This document shows, piece after piece, positions 50,409 through 59,860 of a stretch of 64,000 bases of DNA; position 1 is the first letter of the stretch; every line of letters starts with the position of its first letter. The stretch covers positions 124,001-188,000 of the forward strand of contig NZ_JBELOI010000009.1 of the NCBI RefSeq assembly GCF_040276065.1, written 5' to 3'. The DNA is from Castellaniella sp040276065 (lineage in GTDB: Bacteria > Pseudomonadota > Gammaproteobacteria > Burkholderiales > Burkholderiaceae_B). Under the pieces are notes generated by a model. The model was not told the origin of the DNA, searched no databases, and worked only from the letters and a program-made list of their open reading frames with translations. The position numbers were made by a program, and so were the translations under genes.

Positions 50409-51863
50409 TCAGGCCGTGCCGCCGACCGTCAGGCCGTCCATGCGCAGGGTCGGCATCCCCACACCGACCGGCACGCTCTGCCCCTCTTTGCCGCAGGTCC
50501 CCACCCCGCTGTCGAGTTGCAGGTCGTCGCCGATGAGCGAGATCCGGCTCATCGCCGCGGGCCCGCTGCCGATCAGCGTGGCGCCCTTGACCGGATACGC
50601 GATCTTGCCGTTCTCGATCATGTAGGCCTCGGAGGCCGAAAACACGAACTTGCCGCTCGTGATGTCGACCTGTCCACCACCGAAATTGACGGCGTACAAG
50701 CCGCGCTCAACCGAGGCGATGATGTCCTGTGGCGAGGTATTTCCAGCCAGCATATAGGTATTGGTCATGCGCGGCATCGGCAGGTGGGCATAGGACTCGC
50801 GGCGTCCGTTGCCGGTGGGGGCCTGCCCCATCAGGCGCGCGTTGAGCGAATCCTGCATATAGCCCTTGAGAATCCCATCCTCGATCAGCACGTTGCGCTG
50901 TGTCGGATGGCCCTCGTCGTCCACGTTCAGCGAACCACGCCGGTCCGCCAGCGTGCCGTCGTCCACCACCGTGACCCCGCGCGAGGCCACGCGCTCGCCG
51001 ATCCGCCCCGAAAACACGCTGGAGCCCTTGCGATTGAAGTCCCCCTCGAGACCGTGGCCAACGGCCTCGTGCAGCAGAATGCCCGGCCAGCCCGACCCCA
51101 GGACGACCGTCATCTGCCCGGCGGGTGCGGGCCTCGCCTCCAGATTCACCCTGGCCTCGTGGACGGCGCGACGCACATACTCCTTGAGGATCTCGTCCGT
51201 AAAGTAGGCCAGGCCGGTGCGCCCGCCGCCGCCGCCGCTGCCCATCTCGCGGCGGCCCTGGCGCTCGGCGATCACCGTGACCGACAGGCGCACCAGCGGA
51301 CGCACATCGGCGACCAGGCGGCCGTCGCTGCCCGCCACCAGAATCACGTCGTATTCGGCGGCCAGGCCCGCCATCACCTGAATCACCTCGGGATCGGCGG
51401 CGCGCGCCATGCGTTCGACGCGCTCGAGCAAGGCGACCTTGTCGGGCGCCGAGAGCGAATCGACCGGATTGACCGGCGCGTACAGACGCTGGCGGCCATC
51501 GGGGACGCCTTCGATGCGCCGGCGCCCGGCCCCCTGGCGCGCGATGGTGCGCACCGCGCGGGCCGAGGACATCAATGCGGCTTCGGACAGGCTGTCCGAA
51601 TAGGCAAACGCCGTTTTCTCGCCGCTGACCGCACGTACCCCCACGCCCTGGTCGATCGAAAAACTGCCGGTCTTGACGATGCCTTCCTCGAGGCTCCAGC
51701 CTTCGCTGCAGCTATATTGAAAATACAGGTCGGCATAATCGACCCTGTGCGCATGGATCTCGGACAAGGCCCGCGCCAGATGCGACTCGTCCAGCCCCCA
51801 AGGCTCAAGGAGCAGCGATCGCGCGGTGGCCAGCGATTCCATGTCCGGTTCTATCAGCTTCAT
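50409..51863 (-). CDS. tldD: Metalloprotease TldD
   Basis: A 484-residue subunit of the TldD/TldE (PmbA) zinc protease that degrades unfolded or inhibitor peptides. The HExxxH motif is ILLHEAVGHGLEGD, with VFSGRIGERVASRGVTVVDDG and the C-terminal GGTA. Its partner pmbA is not in this window. It follows a nitrilase-family gene by 22 bases on the same strand. Confidence 0.95.
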   Translation of the reverse strand: MKLIEPDMESLATARSLLLEPWGLDESHLARALSEIHAHRVDYADLYFQYSCSEGWSLEEGIVKTGSFSIDQGVGVRAVSGEKTAFAYSDSLSEAALMSSARAVRTIARQGAGRRRIEGVPDGRQRLYAPVNPVDSLSAPDKVALLERVERMARAADPEVIQVMAGLAAEYDVILVAGSDGRLVADVRPLVRLSVTVIAERQGRREMGSGGGGGRTGLAYFTDEILKEYVRRAVHEARVNLEARPAPAGQMTVVLGSGWPGILLHEAVGHGLEGDFNRKGSSVFSGRIGERVASRGVTVVDDGTLADRRGSLNVDDEGHPTQRNVLIEDGILKGYMQDSLNARLMGQAPTGNGRRESYAHLPMPRMTNTYMLAGNTSPQDIIASVERGLYAVNFGGGQVDITSGKFVFSASEAYMIENGKIAYPVKGATLIGSGPAAMSRISLIGDDLQLDSGVGTCGKEGQSVPVGVGMPTLRMDGLTVGGTA

Positions 51864-51885
51864 ATTCTTCCTTTGTTCGTGGCAA

Positions 51886-52704
51886 TCACATCACGCGGTG
51901 GCGCAGGGCCGGCAGGGACTCGCGCACCTGCTCGAGGCGGCGGGCCTCGAGTACACCGGCGACGACGCCCTCGCCCTCGGGCAAGCATTCGAGAATCTCG
52001 CCCCAGGGGTCGATCAACATGGAATGGCCCCAGGTCCTGCGGCCGCTTTCGTGTTTGCCGCCCTGGGCGCTGGCCAGCACGTAGCACTGATTCTCGATCG
52101 CCCGCGCGCGCAGCAATACCTCCCAGTGTACAGAACCCGTGGTATAGGTAAAAGCCGCCGGCAAAACCATCAGCCGCACATCCCCCTGGGCACGAAAAAA
52201 CTCGGGGAAACGCAGGTCGTAGCAAATCCCCAGGCCCACGCGGCCGAACGGCGACTCAAAGACCGGCGGTGCATTCTCACCGGGCCGGATGGTCGCCGAT
52301 TCATCATAGGACTCGGCCTCCCGCCGAAAACCGAATAAATGAATCTTGTCGTAGCGCATGCAAACCTCGCCATCGGGCCCAAACACCAGGCACGCATTGT
52401 AGATGCGGCCGGCATCGGGACTTTGCAAGGGCAACGTCCCTCCAAGCAGCCAAATGCCGTGGCGGCGCGCCTGCGCCGCCAGGAACTCCTGAATCGGCCC
52501 CCGGCCTGGCCGCTCGGCGGCGTCGATCTTGTCCGTATCGCGCCTGCCCATCAGACAAAAATATTCAGGCAAGGCCACCAGCCGCGCGCCGCCGGCGGCC
52601 GCGCGTGCAATCAGGGCGTCCGCGCGCTCGAGATTGGCCTCTACGGCAAACCCCGACACCATTTGAACCGCGGCCACCGCAAAACGCCGATCTTCCTCGT
52701 TCAT
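51886..52704 (-). CDS. Carbon-nitrogen hydrolase (nitrilase/omega-amidase family)
   Basis: A 272-residue hydrolase. The catalytic triad is E47 (ALPEYF), K120 (RYDKIHLFGF) and C161 (GICYDLRFPEFF). The pattern resembles the Nit1/YbeM branch that acts as deaminated-glutathione amidase. ATG 52704 has GGAA six bases upstream. In many Burkholderiales this gene lies upstream of tldD, as here. It diverges from the H-NS-type gene. Confidence 0.9.
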   Translation of the reverse strand: MNEEDRRFAVAAVQMVSGFAVEANLERADALIARAAAGGARLVALPEYFCLMGRRDTDKIDAAERPGRGPIQEFLAAQARRHGIWLLGGTLPLQSPDAGRIYNACLVFGPDGEVCMRYDKIHLFGFRREAESYDESATIRPGENAPPVFESPFGRVGLGICYDLRFPEFFRAQGDVRLMVLPAAFTYTTGSVHWEVLLRARAIENQCYVLASAQGGKHESGRRTWGHSMLIDPWGEILECLPEGEGVVAGVLEARRLEQVRESLPALRHRVM

Positions 52705-52852
52705 GCCATTTTCCATCAAAACCGACCACACAAAAAAACCCGTTGAAACTTCCAAATACATTACAAGAATGCCACAATCCATTAATAATGAATTAAAATC
52801 CGCTTTCGCATTCTATTATCCGCTTTCAACCACAACCAATACGGAAAACATA

Positions 52853-53224
52853 ATGGCCCGTGCTAGCTATTCCACACAAAAGCTCAAACTCGAAAAAGAA
52901 ATCACCAAACTCCAAAAGCAGATGCAAAACCTGCAAAGCAAACAACGGGCTCCCGTGATCGCCTCCATCGTCCGCTCGATGCGCGAATACGATATCAGTC
53001 TCGAGGAAATCACCGCTGCCCTGGGCCGCCGATCCGGTGGCCGGCCAGCGGCCCAGGGCGGCACCCGCAAGGCTGCGGCGAAAACCACCAAGCGCGTCAT
53101 CGCCCCGAAATACCGCCACCCGGAAACCCAGGCAACCTGGACCGGTCGGGGCAAGGCGCCGCGCTGGATCACCGATGCCGAAGCACAGGGCCAATCCCGC
53201 GACACCTTCCTGATCCAGCAGTAA
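52853..53224 (+). CDS. H-NS histone-like nucleoid protein
   Basis: A 123-residue protein. Residues 1-45 are a coiled-coil oligomerisation region (KLEKEITKLQKQMQNLQSK) and the C-terminus carries the DNA-binding motif KYRHPETQATWTGRGKAPRW. An Ala/Lys-rich linker (RPAAQGGTRKAAAKTTKR) joins them. Such proteins silence AT-rich, often foreign DNA. Its own upstream gap (52705-52852) is AT-rich, in line with autoregulation. Start chosen by the conserved MARASYSTQKLKLE. Confidence 0.9.
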   Translation: MARASYSTQKLKLEKEITKLQKQMQNLQSKQRAPVIASIVRSMREYDISLEEITAALGRRSGGRPAAQGGTRKAAAKTTKRVIAPKYRHPETQATWTGRGKAPRWITDAEAQGQSRDTFLIQQ

Positions 53225-53306
53225 GGATTCCCCGGGACACGTCGGCGCGCCGGCTCGCCGCCCGACTGTCCAGAGGATGCCAAGACGACGGTCTGCCCGA
53301 GGCGCC

Positions 53307-53936
53307 TCAGCCGTCCATTGGATATTCGACCTCGATCACCTGGGCATTATGCCCGGGGAAACGGTCGAATATCGCGCGCGCCAAATACGGCATGACCACC
53401 GTCAGGTTGTCGGACTGTCCGAGACTGACTGCGGTGGCGCGATAGACCTCCCGGCCTTGCTGTCGACGATCCTTGATCGTCACTGTCAGAGTATGGCGAT
53501 ACAAGTCCACGGGCACGCTCTCGACCGGCGGGCCGAACGCCCATCCGCCCCAGGGGCGGTACATGCCGGCATAAGGTCCGTGAAATCCGTAAGGACCGCC
53601 CGGATAATAAAAAGGATCGACCGGCCGCGAAATCCAGGCGCGCGTCATCGGGCTGCCATAATCCATCCGCAGATCAAAGCGCGCATCCGCCTCCTGGCGG
53701 GCCTCGACGAGGCCGGTCACACCGATGGCCGCGCGTATCATGTCCGCATAGGCTTGGAATTGCAGATCGTTTTTCTCGTCATCCCCGGTCAGGACGCGGT
53801 AATGCGCACCGGCGGCATCGGCCGGCCATTGCTGATAGCGCGTGACCTCGGCCGAGAACGTGGACGCGCATCCGCCCAGCGCAATCATTCCCAACACCGC
53901 CACGCCCGCACGCAGGAACCGCGCACAGCGGGACAT
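53307..53936 (-). CDS. DUF4136 family lipoprotein
   Basis: A 209-residue (or 214 if ATG 53951 is used; both have a plausible ribosome-binding site) lipoprotein. The lipobox is GMIALGGCAST. The body includes FSAEVTRYQQWPADA and a Tyr/Gly/Pro-rich region (FYYPGGPYGFHGPYAGMYRPWGGW), and ends with strands TLTVTIKDRRQQGREVYRATAVS, in keeping with DUF4136. The function is unknown. Confidence 0.8.
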   Translation of the reverse strand: MSRCARFLRAGVAVLGMIALGGCASTFSAEVTRYQQWPADAAGAHYRVLTGDDEKNDLQFQAYADMIRAAIGVTGLVEARQEADARFDLRMDYGSPMTRAWISRPVDPFYYPGGPYGFHGPYAGMYRPWGGWAFGPPVESVPVDLYRHTLTVTIKDRRQQGREVYRATAVSLGQSDNLTVVMPYLARAIFDRFPGHNAQVIEVEYPMDG

Positions 53937-54121
53937 GCCTGCCTGGACCATATACCGCACCTCATCCACGACCGCCCGGCGCCGCGGGCCACAGGCCTTC
54001 ATCATAGAGCTTGCGGCGACTGCGCGGAACCCCGTGGTTGCACACCGATACACCGGCGACGACGACGGCGCGTGCGCACTACAATGGAGGCCCTGCCGCA
54101 CACCGCCCCCAAGCCTCCGCC

Positions 54122-56824
54122 ATGCGTACCGACTCCATCCAGACCATCCATCGCCTCGACTACACACCATACCCCTACCGCCTGCCCGAGGTGAGCCTCG
54201 AGTTCGACCTGGACCCCGAACGCACTCTGGTGCGCTCGACACTGCGATTCGAGCCGGCCGAGGGCCTCGAGGGGCACGCACTGGAGCTCTACGGCGAGGA
54301 TCTGGAACTCGTCTCCATCATGCTCGATGGCCGTGCGCTCTCGGCCGGCGACTACACCCTCAATGACCACACCCTGACGCTGCGACCACCCGCGGGCCGC
54401 TCCTTCACGTTGGTCGTGACCAGCGCCTGCCGGCCCGCTGCCAATACCAGCCTGATGGGCCTGTATGTCTCGGGCGGGAAACTATTCACCCAGTGCGAGG
54501 CGCAGGGCTTTCGGCGCATCACCTGGTTTCCGGACCGCCCGGACGTCATGGCCCGCTATCACGTCACGCTGCGCGCGCAGCCCGGCCCCTTTCCACTGCT
54601 GCTATCAAACGGCAATCTGATCGCCCAGCGCACCCTGGGCGATGGCCGCCACCAGGCCATCTGGGAGGATCCCCACCCCAAGCCGTCCTATCTGTTCGCC
54701 CTGGTGGCGGGCGACTTCGACTGCCTCGAGCGCATCGAGACCACGCGCAGTGGCAAGCCCGCCACCTTGCAGGTCTATAGCGACCGCGGCTGCGGCGAAC
54801 AGACCCGCTGGGCGCTGGACTGCCTGGCGCACGCCATGCGCTGGGACGAGCAGCGCTTCGGCCTCGAACTCGACCTGGACCGGTTCATGGTCGTCGCGGC
54901 CCGCGATTTCAACATGGGAGCCATGGAAAACAAGGGGCTGAACATTTTCAACGCCGCCTACGTCATGGCCGACCCGGACACCGCCACCGATGCGGCCTAC
55001 CGCGGCATCGAAGCGGTGATCGGCCATGAATACTTCCACAACTGGACCGGCAACCGCGTCACTTGCCGCGACTGGTTCCAGCTTTCCCTCAAAGAGGGCC
55101 TGACCGTCTTCCGCGACCAGGAATTCTCCGCCGACATGATGGCCCTTGGCCTGCCGGACCGCGAGGCGGCCAGCGCTCGCGCAGTCAAGCGTATCGACGA
55201 CGTCACGACCTTGCGCATCGCCCAGTTCCCGGAGGACGCCGGCCCGATGGCACACCCCATCCGCCCCGACAGTTATCAGGAGATCGCCAACTTCTACACG
55301 GCCACGGTCTACGAAAAGGGCGCGGAGGTCATCCGCATGCAGCACACCCTGCTGGGCGAGGCCGGCTTTCGCGCGGGGCTGGACGAATATTTCCGGCGCC
55401 ACGATGGCCAGGCCGTCACCTGCGACGACTTTGTCGATGCCATGGAATCGGTCTACCGCCGGCTACATCCCCGAGAGGATTTCTCGGTATTCCGCCGCTG
55501 GTATTCACAAGCAGGCACGCCCCGCGTACAGGTACGGATCGACCACGACGCGACGGCGCAGACTTGCCGCATCACGCTGAGCCAGCGCTGCGACCCCGTG
55601 GGGCTCGAGGCGCGCCAGGCCCCGGCCGCGTCCAAGCCGCCCCTGCACATCCCCTTTGCGATCGGCTTGCTCGACCCGGACGGCGAGCCCATCCGGATCG
55701 AATGGGAAGGCGAACTGCGCGACACCCTCCTGCTGGAGCTGCGCGAAGCCTCCCGGACCTGGGTGCTGCCCGGCATCGCGCGGCGGCCCGTGGTCTCGCT
55801 GCTGCGCAATTTCTCGGCGCCGGTGATCATCGAGGCCGAACGTCCCGACGCCGAGCTCGCGCTGTTGGCACGCCAGGACACGGATCCATTCGCCCGCTGG
55901 GAGGCGGGCCAGGAACTCGCCCGGCGCCACCTGCTCGCCTGCGTCGCCGCTTTCCAGGGCGGCCATCCGCCCCCCGCAACTGACCCTCTGCTCGAGACCT
56001 GGCGCGCGGCCTTGGCCGACACGGAGCTGACCCCGGCCTACCAGGCGCGGCTGCTCGCCCTGCCCTCGCCCAAGGAAATCCTCGAACTCACCCAGCCCAT
56101 GGACCCCCAGGCCACCGTCCGGGCCTGGACACACATGCAGCGGGCGCTGGGTGCCGGACTGGCGCAGACTTGGCGCGCAGTCCACGACCGCAATGCCGAC
56201 GACGACGGCCCCTATCGACCCGATCCCGCCTCCGCCGGGCGCCGGTCGCTGCGCAACCTGGCTCTCGCCTACCTGGTGGCCGCACGAGCCGGGGACGGAC
56301 GCGAAAGAGCACTCGCGCAATATCGGGACGCGCGCAACATGACCGAGCGCATGGGCGCACTGACCGCCCTGCTGAGCCAGGACGACGAGGATTCCGCGGC
56401 CAAGGCCATCCTCGATGACTTCCATATGCGCTGGCGGCACGACCCCCTGGTCGTCGACCGCTGGTTCGCGGTCCAGGCAACCGCACCCTCCTGCGACGTC
56501 GCGCGGGTGCGCGCGCTGATGGCCCATCCAGACTTCTCTCTGCGCAACCCGAACCGGGCCCGATCGCTGCTCTTTCGCTATTGCATGGATAATCTCAAGG
56601 GCCTGCACACGCCCGCCGGCTACGCATTTTGGGCCGAGCAGGTCCTCGCGCTCGACCAGATCAACCCTGAAATCGCCGCCCGCCTCGCGCGCGGGCTCGA
56701 CAACTGGGCCCGCTACGCACCGTATGCCCGCGAGGCCATGCGCGAGGCACTGCGCCGGGTCCACGGCGCGCCGGGCCTGTCACGCAATGTCGAGGAAATC
56801 GTCTCCAAGGCCCTGAACGTCTGA
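54122..56824 (+). CDS. pepN: Aminopeptidase N
   Basis: A 900-residue M1 zinc aminopeptidase. The substrate-N-terminus motif GAMEN is at 266-270, the zinc site H302-E303-x-x-x-H306 (GHEYFHNW) with E325 in SLKEGLTVF. The C-terminal helical domain follows. It removes N-terminal residues from peptides in the cytoplasm. ATG 54122 begins the conserved MRTDSIQTIHRLDY. It precedes fbp by 49 bases. Confidence 0.95.
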   Translation: MRTDSIQTIHRLDYTPYPYRLPEVSLEFDLDPERTLVRSTLRFEPAEGLEGHALELYGEDLELVSIMLDGRALSAGDYTLNDHTLTLRPPAGRSFTLVVTSACRPAANTSLMGLYVSGGKLFTQCEAQGFRRITWFPDRPDVMARYHVTLRAQPGPFPLLLSNGNLIAQRTLGDGRHQAIWEDPHPKPSYLFALVAGDFDCLERIETTRSGKPATLQVYSDRGCGEQTRWALDCLAHAMRWDEQRFGLELDLDRFMVVAARDFNMGAMENKGLNIFNAAYVMADPDTATDAAYRGIEAVIGHEYFHNWTGNRVTCRDWFQLSLKEGLTVFRDQEFSADMMALGLPDREAASARAVKRIDDVTTLRIAQFPEDAGPMAHPIRPDSYQEIANFYTATVYEKGAEVIRMQHTLLGEAGFRAGLDEYFRRHDGQAVTCDDFVDAMESVYRRLHPREDFSVFRRWYSQAGTPRVQVRIDHDATAQTCRITLSQRCDPVGLEARQAPAASKPPLHIPFAIGLLDPDGEPIRIEWEGELRDTLLLELREASRTWVLPGIARRPVVSLLRNFSAPVIIEAERPDAELALLARQDTDPFARWEAGQELARRHLLACVAAFQGGHPPPATDPLLETWRAALADTELTPAYQARLLALPSPKEILELTQPMDPQATVRAWTHMQRALGAGLAQTWRAVHDRNADDDGPYRPDPASAGRRSLRNLALAYLVAARAGDGRERALAQYRDARNMTERMGALTALLSQDDEDSAAKAILDDFHMRWRHDPLVVDRWFAVQATAPSCDVARVRALMAHPDFSLRNPNRARSLLFRYCMDNLKGLHTPAGYAFWAEQVLALDQINPEIAARLARGLDNWARYAPYAREAMREALRRVHGAPGLSRNVEEIVSKALNV

Positions 56825-56873
56825 CGGCAACCATACCGGCTTATCATCCACACCTATCAATGGGGGAAGCACC

Positions 56874-57884
56874 TTGAAATTCAAATCCCTGACCCAGTAC
56901 CTGGTCGAACAGCAGCGTGAGCACCAGGCCGTCTCCGCCGAGGTCCGCCTGCTCATCGAAACCGTGTCGCGCGCCTGCAAGGCCATCAGCCATGCCGTCA
57001 GCAAGGGCGCGCTGGGCGGCGTGCTCGGCAGCCTGGGCACCGAGAACGTCCAGGGTGAGGTCCAAAAGAAACTCGACGTGCTCTCCAACGAGATCCTGCT
57101 CGAAGCCAATGAATGGGGCGGCAACCTGGCCGCCATGGCCTCGGAGGAAATGCAGACCATCCACCGCATCCCCAACCACTACCCCAAGGGCCAGAACCTG
57201 CTGCTGTTCGATCCGCTGGACGGCTCCTCGAACATCGACGTGAACGTCTCCATCGGCACGATCTTCTCGGTCCTCCAGGCTCCGCACGAGGCTGCGGGCC
57301 GCGAGATCTCCGAGGAGGACTTCCTGCAATCCGGGACACGCCAGGTGGCGGCGGGCTATGCGGTCTACGGCCCGCAAACCATGCTGGTGCTGACCGTGGG
57401 CGCCGGTGTCGTGGGTTTCACGCTGGACCGCGAGATGGGATCGTGGCTGCTGACGCACGACGATATCCGCATCCCCGAGGACACGGCCGAATTCGCCATC
57501 AATATGTCGAACATGCGCCACTGGGAGGCGCCGGTGCGCCGCTACATCGACGAGTGCCTGCAGGGCGAAAACGGCCCGCTGGCCAAGAACTACAACATGC
57601 GCTGGATCGCCTCGATGGTGGCCGACGTGCACCGCATCCTCACGCGCGGCGGGGTCTTCATGTATCCGCGCGATGCCCGATCCTCGGGCCGCAAGGGCAA
57701 GCTGCGCCTGATGTACGAGGCCAACCCTATGAGCTATATCGTCGAGCAGGCGGGCGGCGCCGCCACCGACGGCGATATGCGCATCCTCGAGCTGCAGCCC
57801 GAGCAGCTGCACCAGCGCACCGGCGTGATCCTGGGGTCGCGCAACGAGGTCGAGCGCCTGCGGCGCTACCACCAGGAGCCATAG
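56874..57884 (+). CDS. fbp: Fructose-1,6-bisphosphatase class 1
   Basis: A 336-residue gluconeogenic phosphatase. The metal-site signature LLLFDPLDGSSNIDVN and the YDGRADS-equivalent region MRWIASMVADVHRIL are present; RSSGRKGKLRLMYEANPMSYIVEQAGGAA is a family block. The start is TTG at 56874, with GGGGGA upstream; an ATG at 56860 is out of frame and closes at once. It converges on the quinone reductase gene with only six bases between stops. Confidence 0.95.
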   Translation: MKFKSLTQYLVEQQREHQAVSAEVRLLIETVSRACKAISHAVSKGALGGVLGSLGTENVQGEVQKKLDVLSNEILLEANEWGGNLAAMASEEMQTIHRIPNHYPKGQNLLLFDPLDGSSNIDVNVSIGTIFSVLQAPHEAAGREISEEDFLQSGTRQVAAGYAVYGPQTMLVLTVGAGVVGFTLDREMGSWLLTHDDIRIPEDTAEFAINMSNMRHWEAPVRRYIDECLQGENGPLAKNYNMRWIASMVADVHRILTRGGVFMYPRDARSSGRKGKLRLMYEANPMSYIVEQAGGAATDGDMRILELQPEQLHQRTGVILGSRNEVERLRRYHQEP

Positions 57885-57890
57885 AGCCCA

Positions 57891-58874
57891 TCACTCGAGC
57901 GTGAGGACGGTCGCCCCGGTCGTGCGCCGCTCGGCCAGAGCGCGATGCGCCTGGGCGACGTCCTCGAGGGCGAAGCGCTGGCCGATGGTCACCTGGATGT
58001 GGCCGCCCGCGACCTGCTCGAACAGGTCCGCGGCGGCGTCCTGCATGGCCTGGGCGGTCGCGACATGGGTGCCCAATATGGGCCGCGTCACAAACAGCGA
58101 GCCCTTGGCCGCCAGCACCCCGAGATTGACGCCCTCGACCGGCCCCGAGGCATTGCCGAAACTGACCAGCAGGCCCCGCGGCTGCAAACAATCGAGGGAC
58201 ACCGCCCAGGTGCTCTTGCCCACGCCATCGTAGACCACCGGCACCTTGCGCCCCTCAGTGAGTTCCAGCACGCGTGCGGCGACATCCTCGCGCGTATAGT
58301 CGATGACCTCCCAGGCGCCGTTCGCGCGGGCCAGGGCCGCCTTCTCGGGGGTGGAGGCCGTGCCGATCAGACGCACGCCCAAGGCTCGGGCCCACTGGCA
58401 GGCGATCAGGCCGACCCCTCCAGCCGCGGCATGAAAGACGATGGTCTCGCCGCCCTGCAGGCGAAAGGTCTGGCGAAAGAGGTACTGGACGGTCAGGCCC
58501 TTGAGCATCAGCGCCGCCGCCTGCTCAAATCCGACCGAGTCCGGAATCGCCACCACACGGTCCGCCGGCACGTTGCGCAGCTCGGCATACGCCCCGATCG
58601 GGCTCTGGCCATAGGCGACCCGATGGCCCACGCGCAGATGGCGCACCTCGGCGCCCACGGCCTCGACCACCCCGGCGGCCTCGTAGCCCAGGCCATGCGG
58701 CAGGGGGTTGGGATATAGGCCGGTGCGACAGTAGAGGTCGATGAAATTCAGCCCGATCGCCTTCTGCCGTATCCTGACCTCATGGCTGGCGGGCTCCGGG
58801 ACCGGCTCGCTCACAATTTCCATGACCTCGGGGCCGCCATGCGCCCGAACCAGGATCTTTCTGCTGTACTGCAT
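57891..58874 (-). CDS. NADPH:quinone oxidoreductase (Qor-type zinc-free MDR)
   Basis: A 327-residue medium-chain reductase. The NADPH motif is HAAAGGVGLIACQWARALG; GLNFIDLYCRTGLYPNPLPHGLG is typical of QOR. No zinc-site cysteines are present. It reduces quinones with NADPH. It faces fbp and is preceded by a 254-base gap that it shares with yebC; TTAAAAT at about 59083 may be the -10 box for yebC. Confidence 0.9.
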   Translation of the reverse strand: MQYSRKILVRAHGGPEVMEIVSEPVPEPASHEVRIRQKAIGLNFIDLYCRTGLYPNPLPHGLGYEAAGVVEAVGAEVRHLRVGHRVAYGQSPIGAYAELRNVPADRVVAIPDSVGFEQAAALMLKGLTVQYLFRQTFRLQGGETIVFHAAAGGVGLIACQWARALGVRLIGTASTPEKAALARANGAWEVIDYTREDVAARVLELTEGRKVPVVYDGVGKSTWAVSLDCLQPRGLLVSFGNASGPVEGVNLGVLAAKGSLFVTRPILGTHVATAQAMQDAAADLFEQVAGGHIQVTIGQRFALEDVAQAHRALAERRTTGATVLTLE

Positions 58875-59128
58875 CTCGATCTCCTCGATGCGCGATCATG
58901 CGCCGAACCATTGCTTCCATAGACCGCATTAGACTATCACGAAGCCCCGCCAGACCTGGTGCGCCATTTTCGCCATGCGCGACACCGCCCCGGCCGCCAC
59001 CCGAAACCGCGTTCGGAACAGCGCCCGCGGCTGAAACCACGCAGCCTCACGGCGCGCGCGCTGCCAGAAGCGGGCGCAACGGTTAAAATCAAGCCTACAC
59101 CTGATGAACCGATTGAAAGACTGACGCT

Positions 59129-59860
59129 ATGGCCGGACACAGTAAGTGGGCAAACATCCAGCATCGCAAGGGGCGCCAGGACGCCAAACGCGGCAAACTC
59201 TGGACCAAAATCATCCGTGAGGTCACCGTCGCCGCCCGCGCGGGCGGCGCGGACCCGGACACCAATCCGCGTCTGCGGCTGGCCTGGGACAAGGCCACGG
59301 CGGCGAACATGCCCAAAGACAACATCCTGCGCGCCATCCAGCGCGGTGCAGGGGGTGCCGACGACGCCAACTACGAGGAAATCCGCTACGAGGGCTACGG
59401 CGCGGGCGGCGCGGCCGTGCTGATCGACTGCATGACCGACAACCGCCAACGCACTGTATCCGAGGTGCGCCACACGCTGACCAAGCACGGCGGCAACCTG
59501 GGCCAGGATGGCTGCGTCTCGTTCATGTTCAAGCACTGCGGGCAATTCCTGTTCGCGCCCGGCACCTCCGAAGAGCAGGTCATGGAAGTCGCCCTCGAGG
59601 CCGGTGCCGAGGACGTCCAGGCGGACGACGAGGGCGTGATCGAGGTGATCTGCGAGCCTGGCCTGTATGCGGCGGTCAAGACCGCCTTCGAGGCCGCGGG
59701 CCTGACGCCCGAGGTCCAGGGCGTCGTGATGAAAGCCCTCAGCGAGGTCGAGCTCGCGCCCGAGGACTCCGAGCGCATGCAAAGGCTGATCGACACCCTC
59801 GAGGGCCTGGACGACGTCCAGGAGGTCTTCACCACCGCCATTCTGGACGAAGCCGAATGA
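59129..59860 (+). CDS. YebC/PmpR family transcriptional/translational regulator
   Basis: A 243-residue protein. The N-terminus MAGHSKWANIQHRKGRQDAK is the family signature, and MPKDNILRAIQRGAGG and ALIDCMTDNRQRTVSEVRH are the core segments. YebC proteins bind DNA in some species and help ribosomes through proline-rich stalls in others. It heads the purD-hemF-nadD-rsfS-rlmH run; its stop overlaps the purD start by four bases. Confidence 0.95.
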   Translation: MAGHSKWANIQHRKGRQDAKRGKLWTKIIREVTVAARAGGADPDTNPRLRLAWDKATAANMPKDNILRAIQRGAGGADDANYEEIRYEGYGAGGAAVLIDCMTDNRQRTVSEVRHTLTKHGGNLGQDGCVSFMFKHCGQFLFAPGTSEEQVMEVALEAGAEDVQADDEGVIEVICEPGLYAAVKTAFEAAGLTPEVQGVVMKALSEVELAPEDSERMQRLIDTLEGLDDVQEVFTTAILDEAE